NCBI GenBank assembly: GCA_016718155.1
Contig: JADKEH010000007.1
Location: 62,001-126,000, forward strand
DNA length: 64,000 bases
Direction of reading: 5' to 3'
Origin: Candidatus Rhodoferax randersensis
GTDB lineage: Bacteria > Pseudomonadota > Gammaproteobacteria > Burkholderiales > Burkholderiaceae_C
The position numbers were made by a program, and so were the translations under genes. How positions within the stretch are numbered: the stretch's first letter is position 1; each line of letters opens with the position of its first letter. Positions 26,331 through 35,251 of this stretch are shown piece after piece. Under the pieces are notes generated by a model. It did not search any database and was not told the DNA's origin. It worked only from the letters and a program-made list of their open reading frames with translations.

Positions 26331-27512
26331 TCAACTTGGGGCGGCTTTGGGCACGCCCAATCGCGTGAACGGATAACGCCGACCATTGAGCAAGCTGCTC
26401 AGGGGCGTGGAGCGCACCAGGAAGTGGTAGCTCAAAAGCGCAACGGCTGTGGTGGCCATGATGTTCAGCGCCATCTTGACCAAGGCCGGCAGGGCCGAGC
26501 CATACAGCAGCGCGCCAAAGCCAATGGTGGCGGGCATGTGAATCACGTACACCCAATACGAACTTTGGGCCAGGTAGCTCAAGGCCGGGCTCGCTCGGCT
26601 GACATAGCGCAGAAACAGCCCGACCAGCGCAAAGCTCCACAGCCAGGTGCAGGCGTTGTAGGCCAGCGAAAACCAGAATGTGAAGCTTGGAATCAATACC
26701 CCATGATCGCGTTTGAGGCCCACCAAAGTGAGTGCGGCCACAAAGCACAGCAGCCCCGCGCCGGCGTAGGCCAACCAGCGCAACTGGTAGAGCGCCAGCA
26801 GCCGCTCGCGCTGCCCATACATTGCCAAACCAAACACGTAGAACAGACCGTTGTGCAGCCACTCCGCCAGGGGCGGTACGAATGCACCGCTGGCCATCAC
26901 CATGCCATCCTTGTAACTGGCGCCCAGCAGCGCCAAGGGCACGGCCAGCACGGCAAAGCCCCAGGCGCTGCCCGCCAGCCGTTCGAACGCCGACGCGAGC
27001 CATGCGCGCAGCGCTGGCGGCACGGCCTGTGCCAGCGGGGCCAGCGCCGCCGTGAACAGACAAAACCACACCAACATCCACAGAAACCACAGGTGCATGG
27101 TGTTCCACTTGGGCGCGTCATCGCGCGGGGGAATCAGGCTTACGTCAAGGCCCCAGGTGCCGCGCACCATGCGGTGGACGAACAGCAGGGCCAACACCAC
27201 GCAGGCCACAAAGATCACGGGCCACAACAGCACAAATGGCAGGCCCAGGCGCATCAACCGGTTTTTCAACATGCCCCGCACGCCGCGGCGCTGCACCAGC
27301 ATGGTGACGAAAAAGCCCGCCAGGATGAAGAACACCGGCATGCGAAAGCTGTGAATCAACGCCACCAGAATATCAGCCATTTCGCTGCTCTGGTTGTCGT
27401 GCCAGGGCAGGGGCGAGGGTGCCACCATGTAGATCACCGCCACGTGCAGCACCACACCCAGCCACATCATCACGGCGCGCAGGTTGTCCAGGGCGTACAG
27501 GCGCGTATTCAT
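26331..27512 (-). CDS. OpgC-like membrane acyltransferase (acyltransferase 3 family)
   Basis: 393 aa with about ten hydrophobic segments. Starts MNTRLYALDNLRAVMMWLGVVLH, in which the family's conserved His/Asp/Arg near the first membrane helix are seen, followed by FRMPVFFILAGFF and, later, WYVIHMP-type SSYWVYVIHMPATIG. Such proteins O-acylate extracytoplasmic glycans or, as OpgC/MdoC, succinylate osmoregulated periplasmic glucans. The ATG lies in a four-base overlap with the stop of the upstream permease gene (27509-27512), so it belongs to the end of the exporter operon; its substrate might be linked to that exporter, but no opgGH is present. Confidence 0.85.
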   Translation of the reverse strand: MNTRLYALDNLRAVMMWLGVVLHVAVIYMVAPSPLPWHDNQSSEMADILVALIHSFRMPVFFILAGFFVTMLVQRRGVRGMLKNRLMRLGLPFVLLWPVIFVACVVLALLFVHRMVRGTWGLDVSLIPPRDDAPKWNTMHLWFLWMLVWFCLFTAALAPLAQAVPPALRAWLASAFERLAGSAWGFAVLAVPLALLGASYKDGMVMASGAFVPPLAEWLHNGLFYVFGLAMYGQRERLLALYQLRWLAYAGAGLLCFVAALTLVGLKRDHGVLIPSFTFWFSLAYNACTWLWSFALVGLFLRYVSRASPALSYLAQSSYWVYVIHMPATIGFGALLYGSALPALVKMALNIMATTAVALLSYHFLVRSTPLSSLLNGRRYPFTRLGVPKAAPS

Positions 27513-28711
27513 TCGGAACGCAGCGCCTCCACCGGGTCCAGCTGCGCCGCGCGGCGCGCTGGCAGCACGCCGGCCAGCAGGCCAATGGCGATGGCCAGGC
27601 CTTCAGCCAGCAGCACAAACATCAAGGGGGTGTGCACTGGCAGGGCCGGCACCGCCAGGTGGATGAGCTGCGCCAGACCCATGCCCAGCAGCAGACCGAT
27701 CACGCCACCCAGCGCCGACAGCGCCACCGCCTCACCCAGGAACAGGCCCAGGATGGTGCGTCGGGGCGCGCCCAGCGCAACCAGCAGGCCGATCTCACCG
27801 GTGCGTTCGCTCACGGCGATGGTCATGATGGTGACGATGCCCACGCCGCCGACCAGCAATGAAATGCTGCCCAGCGCGCCGACGGCCATGGTCAGGATGT
27901 CCAGAATGTTGGACAGGGTGCGCAACATGTCCTCTTGTGTGGTGATGGTGAAGTCCTCGCGGCCATGGCGCGCGGTCAGGGCGCTCTTGATGCTGGCCAC
28001 CACGCTGGCTGCCGGCACACCTTCGGCATAGGCCACGTCAATCTTCATCATGCCGTCGCGGTTGTACAGCTCCAGCGCCCGCGCGGTGGGGATGTAGGCC
28101 GCGTCATCCAGGTCGATGCCCAGAAACTGCCCCTTGGCCTCGAGCACGCCGATCACCCGAAACTGCAGGTTGCCCACGCGAACCCGCGCGCCCAAAGGGT
28201 TGGCGCCGCCAAACAATTCTGACTTGAGCTTGGCCCCCAGCACCACGAAGGCGCGTGCGTTCTCCAGGCTCTCATCTGGCAGAAACTGGCCGGTCCTGAC
28301 GGACATGCTGTAGACCTTGAGCATGTCCGCGCCCACGCCATTGACGGTGGTGCGCCGCAGTCGGCCATTGCCACCGACCTCGGTGTTGCCCCACACCATG
28401 GCGGTCATGCCGGTGACGTGGGGCAGGTTCGCCAGCGCGCGCGCGTCGTCCAGAGTTAGAGGTCGTACCGACGTCGGGATGCCGGTTGGCGCCGGGCCGG
28501 ATGTCTTGACCTTGCCCGGCGAGATGCTGGCGATGTTGGTGCCGAACTGGGTGAACTCGGCCAGCACGAAACGGTGGATGCCCTCGCCGATGGAGGTCAG
28601 CAGGATCACCGCTGCAATGCCTACCGCAATGCCCAGCAGCGTCAAAAAGCTGCGCAGGCGCTGCGCGGTGATGGCGCGCAGGGCGAGGTGGGTGGCGTCA
28701 CGCAGCAGCAT
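27509..28711 (-). CDS. MacB-type ABC transporter permease (second copy)
   Basis: 400 aa. Layout of a MacB/LolCE-like permease without ATPase: a first membrane helix (SFLTLLGIAVGIAAVILL, about 20-37), a periplasmic domain of about 220 residues (MacB_PCD), then three helices of the FtsX domain including IMTIAVSERTGEIGLLVALGAPRR and the C-terminal LPARRAAQLDPVEALRSE. It is a paralogue of the permease upstream (28881-30089), separated from it by a 169-nt gap containing a palindromic element. Probably heterodimerises with that copy, or replaces it, using the same ATPase. Confidence 0.9.
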   Translation of the reverse strand: MLLRDATHLALRAITAQRLRSFLTLLGIAVGIAAVILLTSIGEGIHRFVLAEFTQFGTNIASISPGKVKTSGPAPTGIPTSVRPLTLDDARALANLPHVTGMTAMVWGNTEVGGNGRLRRTTVNGVGADMLKVYSMSVRTGQFLPDESLENARAFVVLGAKLKSELFGGANPLGARVRVGNLQFRVIGVLEAKGQFLGIDLDDAAYIPTARALELYNRDGMMKIDVAYAEGVPAASVVASIKSALTARHGREDFTITTQEDMLRTLSNILDILTMAVGALGSISLLVGGVGIVTIMTIAVSERTGEIGLLVALGAPRRTILGLFLGEAVALSALGGVIGLLLGMGLAQLIHLAVPALPVHTPLMFVLLAEGLAIAIGLLAGVLPARRAAQLDPVEALRSE

Positions 28712-28764
28712 GGTGGGGCACTCGGGCTACTTGTGGATTTGGAGATCGCAAGAATGCATCAACT

Positions 28765-28841
28765 CGTCATTGCGAGGGTAGCGTGGCAATCCACCTTGGC
28801 CAAACACAAACATGGATTGCCACGCTACGCTCGCAATGACG
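28765..28841. repeat. Dispersed palindromic element, near-perfect copy between two permease genes
   Basis: Arms of 29 nt at 28765-28793 and 28813-28841 are complementary at 28 of 29 positions, with a 19-nt loop. The arms begin cgtcattgcgag and end gtggcaatcca. In RNA this would be a very stable hairpin within the exporter transcript; there is no T-tail, so it is not a standard terminator. It may set the level of the downstream permease and acyltransferase. Confidence 0.92.
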
Positions 28842-28880
28842 AAACTCGCATAAGTGGTACTTTGGCATTTTCCGCGTCCC

Positions 28881-30089
28881 TTAGCGTTTGGCCAGTGCCT
28901 GCACCGGGTCTAGCTGCGCGGCGCGGCGGGCCGGCAACACACCGAACAGAATGCCGGTCACCAGCGCCGTGCCCAAGCCGGCCAGCACGGCCCAATCGGG
29001 CGGGTACGCCGGAAAGGCAGGATACAACTGGCGAATAACGGCCGCGCCAAGATGGCCCAGAAGGAAGCCGACCACCGCGCCAGCCAGCGACAGCATGGAG
29101 GCCTCGGTCAGGAACAGCATTCGAATCGTCCCGCCGTTGGCGCCCAGCGCCTTGAGCAGCCCAATCTCCCCGGTACGCTGCGTCACCGACACCAGCATCA
29201 CGTTCATCACCAGAATGCCCGCCACCGCCAGGCTGATGGCGGCAATACCGGCCACGCCCAGCGTCAGGGCGCCCAGCAGGCGGTCGAAGGTGGCCAGCAC
29301 GGCGTCCTGGGTGATCACCGTGACGTCTTCTTCGCCTTCGTGGCGTAGCTTGATGATGTCGGCCACCTGGCGCTTGGCGGCTCCGATGGCATCGCGGCCG
29401 TTGGCTTCGATCAGGATGCGAAACAGCGTGTTGCTGTTGAACATGGCCTGCGCCAGCGACACCGGCACGAACACCAGCTCGTCGGTATTCATGCCCAGTC
29501 CCTGGCCGCTGGCGGCCAGCACGCCCACGATGCGAAAGCGCCGGTCGCCAATGCGCACCAGTTGGCCCAGGCTGGGGGCGCTGCCGAAGATTTCGTCGCG
29601 CACCTTGGCGCCGATCACCGCCTCCGACGCCCCGCGGCGCCAGTCGCCGTGGGCCAGAAAACGACCCTGGGCCAGCCCCAGGTTGCGCAACTCGACGTAC
29701 TGCGCCGTGGTGCCCGCCACCATCACCTCGCGCAGCTTGCCCCCGGCGCTGATCTCGGAGGTGCCAATCACCAGCGGCGCCACGCGCACCACGGCGCTGG
29801 CGCGCTGCAGGGCCTGCGCATCGTCAATCGTCAGGTCACGCGGGGTGTTGGTGATGGCGTTGCCGGGATTGAAACCGCCAGTCTCCGATCGCCCCGGCAA
29901 CACGATCACCAGGTTGCTGCCCAGCGACGAGAACTCATTCATCACGTAGCGCCGCGCGCCGTCGCCCAGTGCCGTCAGCACCACCACGGCAGCCACGCCA
30001 ATCGCCATCGCCAGCACCAGCAGCGAGGCGCGCAGCGGGTTGCCGGTGGCGGCCATGCGCGCGAAGCGGATCAGGTCGGTGCTGCGCAT
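28881..30089 (-). CDS. MacB-type ABC transporter permease (first copy)
   Basis: 402 aa with the same architecture as its neighbour: a first helix (LRASLLVLAMAIGVAAVVVLT), a MacB periplasmic core domain, and three C-terminal helices with VSVTQRTGEIGLLKALGANGGTIR and LPARRAAQLDPVQALAKR. MacB-type permeases work by mechanotransmission, moving substrate from the periplasm through an adaptor and outer-membrane channel. Its start overlaps the ATPase gene end by 19 nt (30071-30089). No TolC-like gene is nearby. Confidence 0.92.
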   Translation of the reverse strand: MRSTDLIRFARMAATGNPLRASLLVLAMAIGVAAVVVLTALGDGARRYVMNEFSSLGSNLVIVLPGRSETGGFNPGNAITNTPRDLTIDDAQALQRASAVVRVAPLVIGTSEISAGGKLREVMVAGTTAQYVELRNLGLAQGRFLAHGDWRRGASEAVIGAKVRDEIFGSAPSLGQLVRIGDRRFRIVGVLAASGQGLGMNTDELVFVPVSLAQAMFNSNTLFRILIEANGRDAIGAAKRQVADIIKLRHEGEEDVTVITQDAVLATFDRLLGALTLGVAGIAAISLAVAGILVMNVMLVSVTQRTGEIGLLKALGANGGTIRMLFLTEASMLSLAGAVVGFLLGHLGAAVIRQLYPAFPAYPPDWAVLAGLGTALVTGILFGVLPARRAAQLDPVQALAKR

Positions 30090-30787
30090 GGTGCCTGACT
30101 CGAATCTTGCTTGACGGCGCCGTCTTCCATCAGCAGCTGGCGATGCGCGCGTGCGCCCAGATGCGGGTCATGGGTGACCACGATCAGCGTCACGCCGCGC
30201 GTGTTGAGTTCTTCCAGCAGGCGCACCACTTCCTCGCCGGTGGTGCGGTCGAGGTTGCCGGTGGGCTCATCGGCCAGGATCATGGCCGGCTGCATGATGG
30301 TGGCGCGCGCAATCGCCACGCGCTGGCGTTGCCCGCCCGAGAGTTCATCGGGGCGGTGGTCGGCGCGGTTCTCCAGGCCATAGTCCTTGAGCGCTTGCGC
30401 CACCCGCACCGCGCGCTGCGCTGGCGCCAGGCCGGCCAGCATCATGGGCAGGGCGATATTTTCGGCCGCGCTCAGGCGTGGCACCAGATGGAAACTCTGG
30501 AACACGAAGCCGATGCGCTCGCTGCGCACCCGCGCCTGCTCGTCGGGCGTCAGGGTGGTGACGTCGCGACCTTCGAGCAGATAGGTACCGGTGTTGGGCC
30601 GGTCGAGCAGGCCCAGCAAGTTGAGCAAGGTGGACTTGCCCGAGCCCGACGGCCCCATCACCGCCACGTATTCACCCGCGCCAATCGTCAACTGGAGGTT
30701 GCGCAGCGCATGCACCTCGGAGTCACCGAGGTGAAACACCCGCTCGATGCCCGACAACTCGATCTGCGCGGGGGACATTGGGTTCAT
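30071..30787 (-). CDS. MacB/LolD-type ABC transporter ATPase
   Basis: 238 aa. Walker A GPSGSGKST, Q-loop FQSFHLVPRLSA, signature LSGGQRQRVAIARA, Walker B MILADEPTGNLD and H-loop VTHD are all present. The ADEPTGNLD form and the sequence LGLLDRPNTGTY are typical of the MacB/LolD subgroup. The start ATG 30787 overlaps the adaptor's stop (ATGA, 30784-30787); a second in-frame ATG at 30778 is possible. Energises one or both permeases downstream. Confidence 0.95.
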   Translation of the reverse strand: MNPMSPAQIELSGIERVFHLGDSEVHALRNLQLTIGAGEYVAVMGPSGSGKSTLLNLLGLLDRPNTGTYLLEGRDVTTLTPDEQARVRSERIGFVFQSFHLVPRLSAAENIALPMMLAGLAPAQRAVRVAQALKDYGLENRADHRPDELSGGQRQRVAIARATIMQPAMILADEPTGNLDRTTGEEVVRLLEELNTRGVTLIVVTHDPHLGARAHRQLLMEDGAVKQDSSQAPCAAPT

Positions 30788-31941
30788 TTCTTGGCTTTGT
30801 CGTCGATCACATACGCCGCGCCGGCCTTGACGCCTTCGCGTTCCAGCGAGGTGACGACCTGGTCGCCCGCGGCCAGGCCCTCCAGCACTTCGGTGAACTC
30901 CCAGTTGGCCAGGCCGGCCTTGACCTTGCGCTCCTGCAGCTTGCCGTCGGCACCGGCCACCAGTACCTTGCCACCCTCTTGCAGCGCCGAGGTGGGCACA
31001 CGCAGCACCTTCTCGCGCACCGACAGGATCACCTCCACATCGGCGCTGTAGCCCACCAGCAGACGCGGCGGCTTGTCCTGCGGCTCCAGCGTGGCCTCGA
31101 TGTCCACCGTGCGTGCCTGCTTCTCCACCGCCGACACATAGGGCGCCACCCGCTTGACCTTGCCCGGGAAGGACTGCTTGGGCAGCGCGTCGAAGCTGAT
31201 CCGCACCACCTGGCCGGCCTGAATTTTGGGCGCATCGACCTCGTCCATTGGCGCGCGCACATACAGGCAACTGTCGTCGATCAGGTCAATCGCGGGGGGC
31301 GTTGGTACGCCCGGAGGCGAGGGCGTGGAGTATTCGCCCACCTCGCCCACAATCTTGGCCACCGTGCCGGCAAAGGGCGCGTACAGCACGGTGCGTTTCT
31401 GTTCTACCTTGGTCGCGCTGACCTTGGCCTGGGCCTGCGCCACATCGGCCTTGGCGGCGTCGCACCCGGCGCGCCGGGCCTGGGCCTCGGCGCGGGCCTG
31501 CTCCTCGCGTGAGCCCGAGACAAAACCCTGACTGCGCAGCGAGCCCTGACGGTCGGCCTCCTTCTCAGCGTTGAGCGCCATGGTGCACGCCTCGGTGACC
31601 CGCTTGCGCGCCGTCTCCACTTGGGCCATGGCCAGCGTGCTTTGCGCCTGCTGGTCGTCGTTCCAGAGCTTCATCAGCAACTGGCCCTTTTTGACCTTGT
31701 CGCCTTCCTTCACCGCCAGCACTTCGATGCGCCCGCCCATGGTGGCCGAGAGCTTGGTGCGCTGGCAGGCTTCGACCGTGCCCGCGCGGGTGTTGGCAAT
31801 GCTGGCCTCGACCCGGCCGTGCTCGATGGCCTTGACCAGTACCGCAATGGGTTTGGGCCGCTTGACCCACCACAGGCCCGTGGCCACGATGGCCCCTATC
31901 AGCAGTGCAAACAACAGACGACGAATCAAGGTTGACGACAT
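30784..31941 (-). CDS. MacA-like periplasmic adaptor (membrane fusion protein)
   Basis: 385 aa. A single N-terminal membrane helix (LLFALLIGAIVATGLWWV, about 9-26), a biotinyl-lipoyl half motif (GGRIEVLAVKEGDKVKKGQLLMKL), an alpha-helical hairpin about residues 100-180 with three Cys-containing turns (TEACTMAL, RAGCDAAKAD), the second lipoyl half (APFAGTVAKIVGEVGEY), a beta-barrel and a membrane-proximal domain. First gene of the adaptor-ATPase-permease-permease-acyltransferase operon. The 203-nt gap upstream is shared with divergent dctP. Confidence 0.92.
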   Translation of the reverse strand: MSSTLIRRLLFALLIGAIVATGLWWVKRPKPIAVLVKAIEHGRVEASIANTRAGTVEACQRTKLSATMGGRIEVLAVKEGDKVKKGQLLMKLWNDDQQAQSTLAMAQVETARKRVTEACTMALNAEKEADRQGSLRSQGFVSGSREEQARAEAQARRAGCDAAKADVAQAQAKVSATKVEQKRTVLYAPFAGTVAKIVGEVGEYSTPSPPGVPTPPAIDLIDDSCLYVRAPMDEVDAPKIQAGQVVRISFDALPKQSFPGKVKRVAPYVSAVEKQARTVDIEATLEPQDKPPRLLVGYSADVEVILSVREKVLRVPTSALQEGGKVLVAGADGKLQERKVKAGLANWEFTEVLEGLAAGDQVVTSLEREGVKAGAAYVIDDKAKK

Positions 31942-32038
31942 GTGGGGGGTCCTGACCGCAAAGGATTTTCATTGTAGGGGGCGTGGGACCCGGGGTCGCT
32001 GACAGAAGCTTGACCGACGTCAGGCCCATGCGCCTTGG

Positions 32039-32058
32039 TATTGTGGGTTCCCACAATA
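32039..32058. promoter_or_regulatory. Perfect inverted repeat upstream of dctP (operator candidate)
   Basis: TATTGTGGG (32039-32047) and CCCACAATA (32050-32058) are exact complements with a two-base spacer, 86 nt upstream of the dctP ATG and 97 nt upstream of the divergent macA-like start. The symmetry and length suit a dimeric repressor such as a GntR- or LacI-type sugar/organic-acid regulator. No regulator gene lies nearby and I cannot place the promoter elements with confidence. Confidence 0.6.
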
Positions 32059-32144
32059 GATGTCCTGCAAATCCTCCTTACAGTGAATGGTGAGCGGCCC
32101 CGTTGCCGCGCATGTGACTTCACCAACTTTTCAGGAGCATTCCA

Positions 32145-33143
32145 ATGAAGCTTTCCAAACTATTGCTTGGCCTTATGGTCGGCTGTGCCGCGCTGGCAGT
32201 GAACGCCCAGACCGTCATCAAGTTCAGCCACGTGGTGGCGGTCGATACGCCCAAGGGCAAGGCCTCCGAGTTCTTTGCCAAGAAGGCGGCCGAGTTGACC
32301 AAGGGCAAGGTCAAGGTGGAGGTGTATGCCAACAGCGCCTTGTACAAGGACAAGGAAGAAATGGAAGCCCTGCAGATGGGCTCGGTGCAGATGCTGGCAC
32401 CCTCGCTGGCCAAGTTTGGCCCGCTGGGCGTGAAGGAGTTCGAGGCGTTTGACTTCCCGTTCATCTTTGACGACACGGCCGATCTGCACAAGATCACCCA
32501 GGGCCCAGTTGGTGCCAGCCTGATGGCCAAGCTCGAACCCAAGGGCATCAAGGGCCTGGCCTATTGGGACAACGGCTTCAAATCGTTCTCGGCCAACACG
32601 CCGATCAAGTCGGCCGCCGACATGAAAGGCAAGAAGTTCCGCATCCAGTCATCCAAAGTGCTGGAAGAAGAGATTCGCTCGGTGGGCGGCATCCCGCAGG
32701 TGATGGCCTTCTCCGAGGTTTACCAGGCGCTGCAGACCGGCGTGGTCGATGGCACCGAGAACCCGATCTCCAACTTTTATACGCAGAAGATGCACGAGGT
32801 GCAAAAGCACCTGTCCCTCACCAACCATGGCTATCTGGGCTATGCGGTGATCGTCAACAAGAAGTTCTGGGATGGTTTGCCCGCTGATGTGCGCGGCCAG
32901 TTGGAACAAGCGATGACGGAATCGACGGCCTACGCCAACAAGATCGCCCAGGAAGAAAACGACGCGGCGCTCGAAGGCGTCAAGAAGAGCGGCAAGACTA
33001 CCGTGTACGTGCCGACCAAGGACGAGCGCCTGGCACTCAAGAAAGCGATGGCGCCGGTACACAGCAAGATGGCTGACCGCGTGGGCAAGGACACCCTGCA
33101 AACGATCTACAAGGCCACTGGCTTCGATCCGAACGCGCTGTAA
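32145..33143 (+). CDS. dctP: TRAP transporter substrate-binding protein
   Basis: 332-aa periplasmic receptor of a TRAP system for C4-dicarboxylates or related organic acids. Sec signal peptide 1-22 (ends AVNAQ). The DctP fold is seen in IKFSHVVAVDTPKGKASEFFAKKAAELTKGKVKVEV, the substrate Arg region GKKFRIQSSKVLEEEIRSVGG, and FSEVYQALQTGVVDGTENP, a DctP signature. Ribosome site caggag 7 nt before the ATG. Followed by a palindromic element and then dctQM. The GKKFR arginine is the usual carboxylate ligand; exact substrate not known. Confidence 0.93.
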   Translation: MKLSKLLLGLMVGCAALAVNAQTVIKFSHVVAVDTPKGKASEFFAKKAAELTKGKVKVEVYANSALYKDKEEMEALQMGSVQMLAPSLAKFGPLGVKEFEAFDFPFIFDDTADLHKITQGPVGASLMAKLEPKGIKGLAYWDNGFKSFSANTPIKSAADMKGKKFRIQSSKVLEEEIRSVGGIPQVMAFSEVYQALQTGVVDGTENPISNFYTQKMHEVQKHLSLTNHGYLGYAVIVNKKFWDGLPADVRGQLEQAMTESTAYANKIAQEENDAALEGVKKSGKTTVYVPTKDERLALKKAMAPVHSKMADRVGKDTLQTIYKATGFDPNAL

Positions 33144-33156
33144 AGATCGATCCATT

Positions 33157-33237
33157 CGTCATCGCGAGGACGACGGACGCTGTGATCCACGGCCCAGCGT
33201 TTGGGCCATGGATTGCCACGCTGCGCTCGCAATGACG
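33157..33237. repeat. Dispersed palindromic element between dctP and dctQ
   Basis: Left arm cgtcatcgcgaggacgac, right arm ggattgccacg-ctgcgctcgcaatgacg, with an inner hairpin ggccca-gcgtt-tgggcc. It begins 13 nt after the dctP stop and lies in the 140-nt gap before dctQ. A stable 3' hairpin here could protect the receptor mRNA, giving more DctP than membrane subunits, as REP elements do after malE in E. coli. Confidence 0.9.
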
Positions 33238-33283
33238 AACACGCATCCCCTTAACTTGATATTCCACCACCGGAGTTGACGCC

Positions 33284-33964
33284 ATGAAAATACTCGATCA
33301 CCTGGAGGAGTGGCTTGTCACCTTCCTCATGGGCGCCGCGACGCTCATCATTTTCGTGGCGGTGATTCACCGCTACGCGGCTGGCCTGGCCATTCCCGGC
33401 GTGCAGGACTGGCTGCTCTCGCTGTCCCTGAGCTGGGCGCAAGAGCTCACCATCATCATGTTTGTCTGGATGGCCAAGTTCGGCGCCGCCTACGGCGTGC
33501 GCACCGGCATTCACGTCGGCGTGGACGTGCTGATCAACCGGCTGAACGACACCATGCGCGCCAAGTTCATCGTGTTTGGCCTGGGCGCTGGCGCCTTGTT
33601 CACCGGTGTGGTGGCGATCCTGGGCGCGCGCTTTGTGTGGGAGAACGGTGCCCACTACTTCTTCTTCAAACTGATGGGACTGTCGGTGGACGGCATTCCC
33701 GAGGGGCCGACCACGCCTGACTTGGAGTGGGCTACCTGGATCGTCTACAGCGCGATTCCGCTGGGCACCAGTTTGATGTGTTTTCGATTTTTGCAGGTGA
33801 TGGTTGGTTTCTTGAAGACCGGCGAACTGCCGCACCACGACCATGGTCATGTGGATGGCTTGGACGAGGAGGTGCCCCCGGTGGATACCAACCCCTACGC
33901 CATGAACGACAACCTGCATCCGGCTGACAAGCGTGCGCACGACGGTCAAGGGAGCTCCAAATGA
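33284..33964 (+). CDS. dctQ: TRAP transporter small permease subunit
   Basis: 226 aa with four membrane helices. Typical DctQ features: FLMGAATLIIFVAVIHRY in helix 1, LSWAQELTIIMFVWMAKFGAAYGVRTGIHVGVDVLI, and a C-terminal helix before residue 175. The tail beyond about 180 is cytoplasmic and His/Asp-rich (PHHDHGHVDGLDEEVPP), longer than usual. ATG at 33284 preceded by a gagttgac region; its stop overlaps the dctM ATG (ATGA 33961-33964). Confidence 0.93.
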   Translation: MKILDHLEEWLVTFLMGAATLIIFVAVIHRYAAGLAIPGVQDWLLSLSLSWAQELTIIMFVWMAKFGAAYGVRTGIHVGVDVLINRLNDTMRAKFIVFGLGAGALFTGVVAILGARFVWENGAHYFFFKLMGLSVDGIPEGPTTPDLEWATWIVYSAIPLGTSLMCFRFLQVMVGFLKTGELPHHDHGHVDGLDEEVPPVDTNPYAMNDNLHPADKRAHDGQGSSK

Positions 33965-35244
33965 ACGCCGCGATCATATTCATCCTGTTGCTGGTGCTGA
34001 TGCTCACCGGCATGCCGATCTCGATTTCGCTCGGCCTGACGGTTCTGACCTTTTTGTTTGGCTTCACCAATGTGCCGCTGGAGTCGGTGGCGCTCAAGTT
34101 ATTTACCGGCATCGAGAAGTTCGAGATCATGGCGATTCCGTTCTTCATTTTGGCGGGCAACTTCCTGACCCACGGCGGGGTGGCGCGGCGCATGATCAAC
34201 TTTGCCTCCAGCATGGTCGGCCACTGGTACGGTGGTCTGGGTCTGGCCGGCGTGTTGGCCTGCGCGCTGTTTGCGGCAGTGTCGGGTTCATCGCCGGCTA
34301 CTGTGGTGGCGATCGGCTCAATCTTGTTGCCCGCCATGGTCAAGGCCGGGTTCCCCAAGAGCTTTGGTGCGGGGGTCATTACCACCTCGGGCGCTTTGGG
34401 CATTCTGATTCCGCCCAGCATTGTGATGGTGATGTACTCGGTGGCCACCAATACCTCGGTGGGCGCCTTGTTCATGGCCGGTGTGGTGCCAGGCATTGCG
34501 CTGGCGGGGGTGCTCGGCGGCGTCACCTGGTATCGGGCGCGCAAGTTCAACTATCCAAGGTTGGCCAAGGCATCCTGGGGTGAGCGCTTCAGAACCTTCA
34601 AGGCCTCGGCCTGGGGGCTGCTGCTGATCGTGATTGTGATGGGTGGCATCTACACCGGCATGTTCACGCCGACCGAGGCCGCAGCCATGAGTGCGGTGTA
34701 CGCCTTCATCGTGGCGGTGTTCGTCTACAAGGACATGAGCTTGAAGGACGTGCCCCGCGTGTTGCTGAACTCGGCCAACATGTCGGCGATGCTGCTGTAC
34801 ATCATCACCAACGCGGTGCTGTTTTCCTTCATCATGACCAACGAGAACATCCCGCAGGCCCTGGCCGACTGGATGCTGGGCCACGGCCTGGGCATGGTCA
34901 CCTTCCTGCTGGCGGTGAACTTCATACTGCTGCTGGCGGGCAATTTCATGGAGCCGTCGAGCATCGTGCTAATCTTCGCGCCGATCCTGTTCCCCGTGGC
35001 GGTCAAGCTGGGCATCGACCCGGTGCACTTCGGCATCATCATGGTGGTCAACATGGAGGTGGGCATGTGCCACCCGCCGGTGGGGCTCAATCTGTATGTG
35101 GCCTCGGGCATCACCAAGATGGGCATCACCGAGCTGACCGTGGCGGTGTGGCCGTGGCTGCTGTCGATGCTGGGCTTCTTGCTGGTGGTGACCTATTGGC
35201 CCGGCCTGTCGCTGTGGTTCCCGCGCATGCTGGGGATGATGTAG
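33961..35244 (+). CDS. dctM: TRAP transporter large permease subunit
   Basis: 427 aa, 11-12 membrane helices, the Na+-coupled elevator subunit. Diagnostic motifs: PFFILAGNFLTHGGVARR, SGSSPATVVAIGSILLPAM, IPPSIVMVMYSVATNTSVGALF, FTPTEAAAMSAVYAF, and MCHPPVGLNLYVASGI near the C-terminus. Four-base overlap with dctQ. Its stop is 7 nt from the stop of the convergent diguanylate cyclase gene, without an obvious terminator between them. Confidence 0.95.
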   Translation: MNAAIIFILLLVLMLTGMPISISLGLTVLTFLFGFTNVPLESVALKLFTGIEKFEIMAIPFFILAGNFLTHGGVARRMINFASSMVGHWYGGLGLAGVLACALFAAVSGSSPATVVAIGSILLPAMVKAGFPKSFGAGVITTSGALGILIPPSIVMVMYSVATNTSVGALFMAGVVPGIALAGVLGGVTWYRARKFNYPRLAKASWGERFRTFKASAWGLLLIVIVMGGIYTGMFTPTEAAAMSAVYAFIVAVFVYKDMSLKDVPRVLLNSANMSAMLLYIITNAVLFSFIMTNENIPQALADWMLGHGLGMVTFLLAVNFILLLAGNFMEPSSIVLIFAPILFPVAVKLGIDPVHFGIIMVVNMEVGMCHPPVGLNLYVASGITKMGITELTVAVWPWLLSMLGFLLVVTYWPGLSLWFPRMLGMM

Positions 35245-35251
35245 CCGTTCG

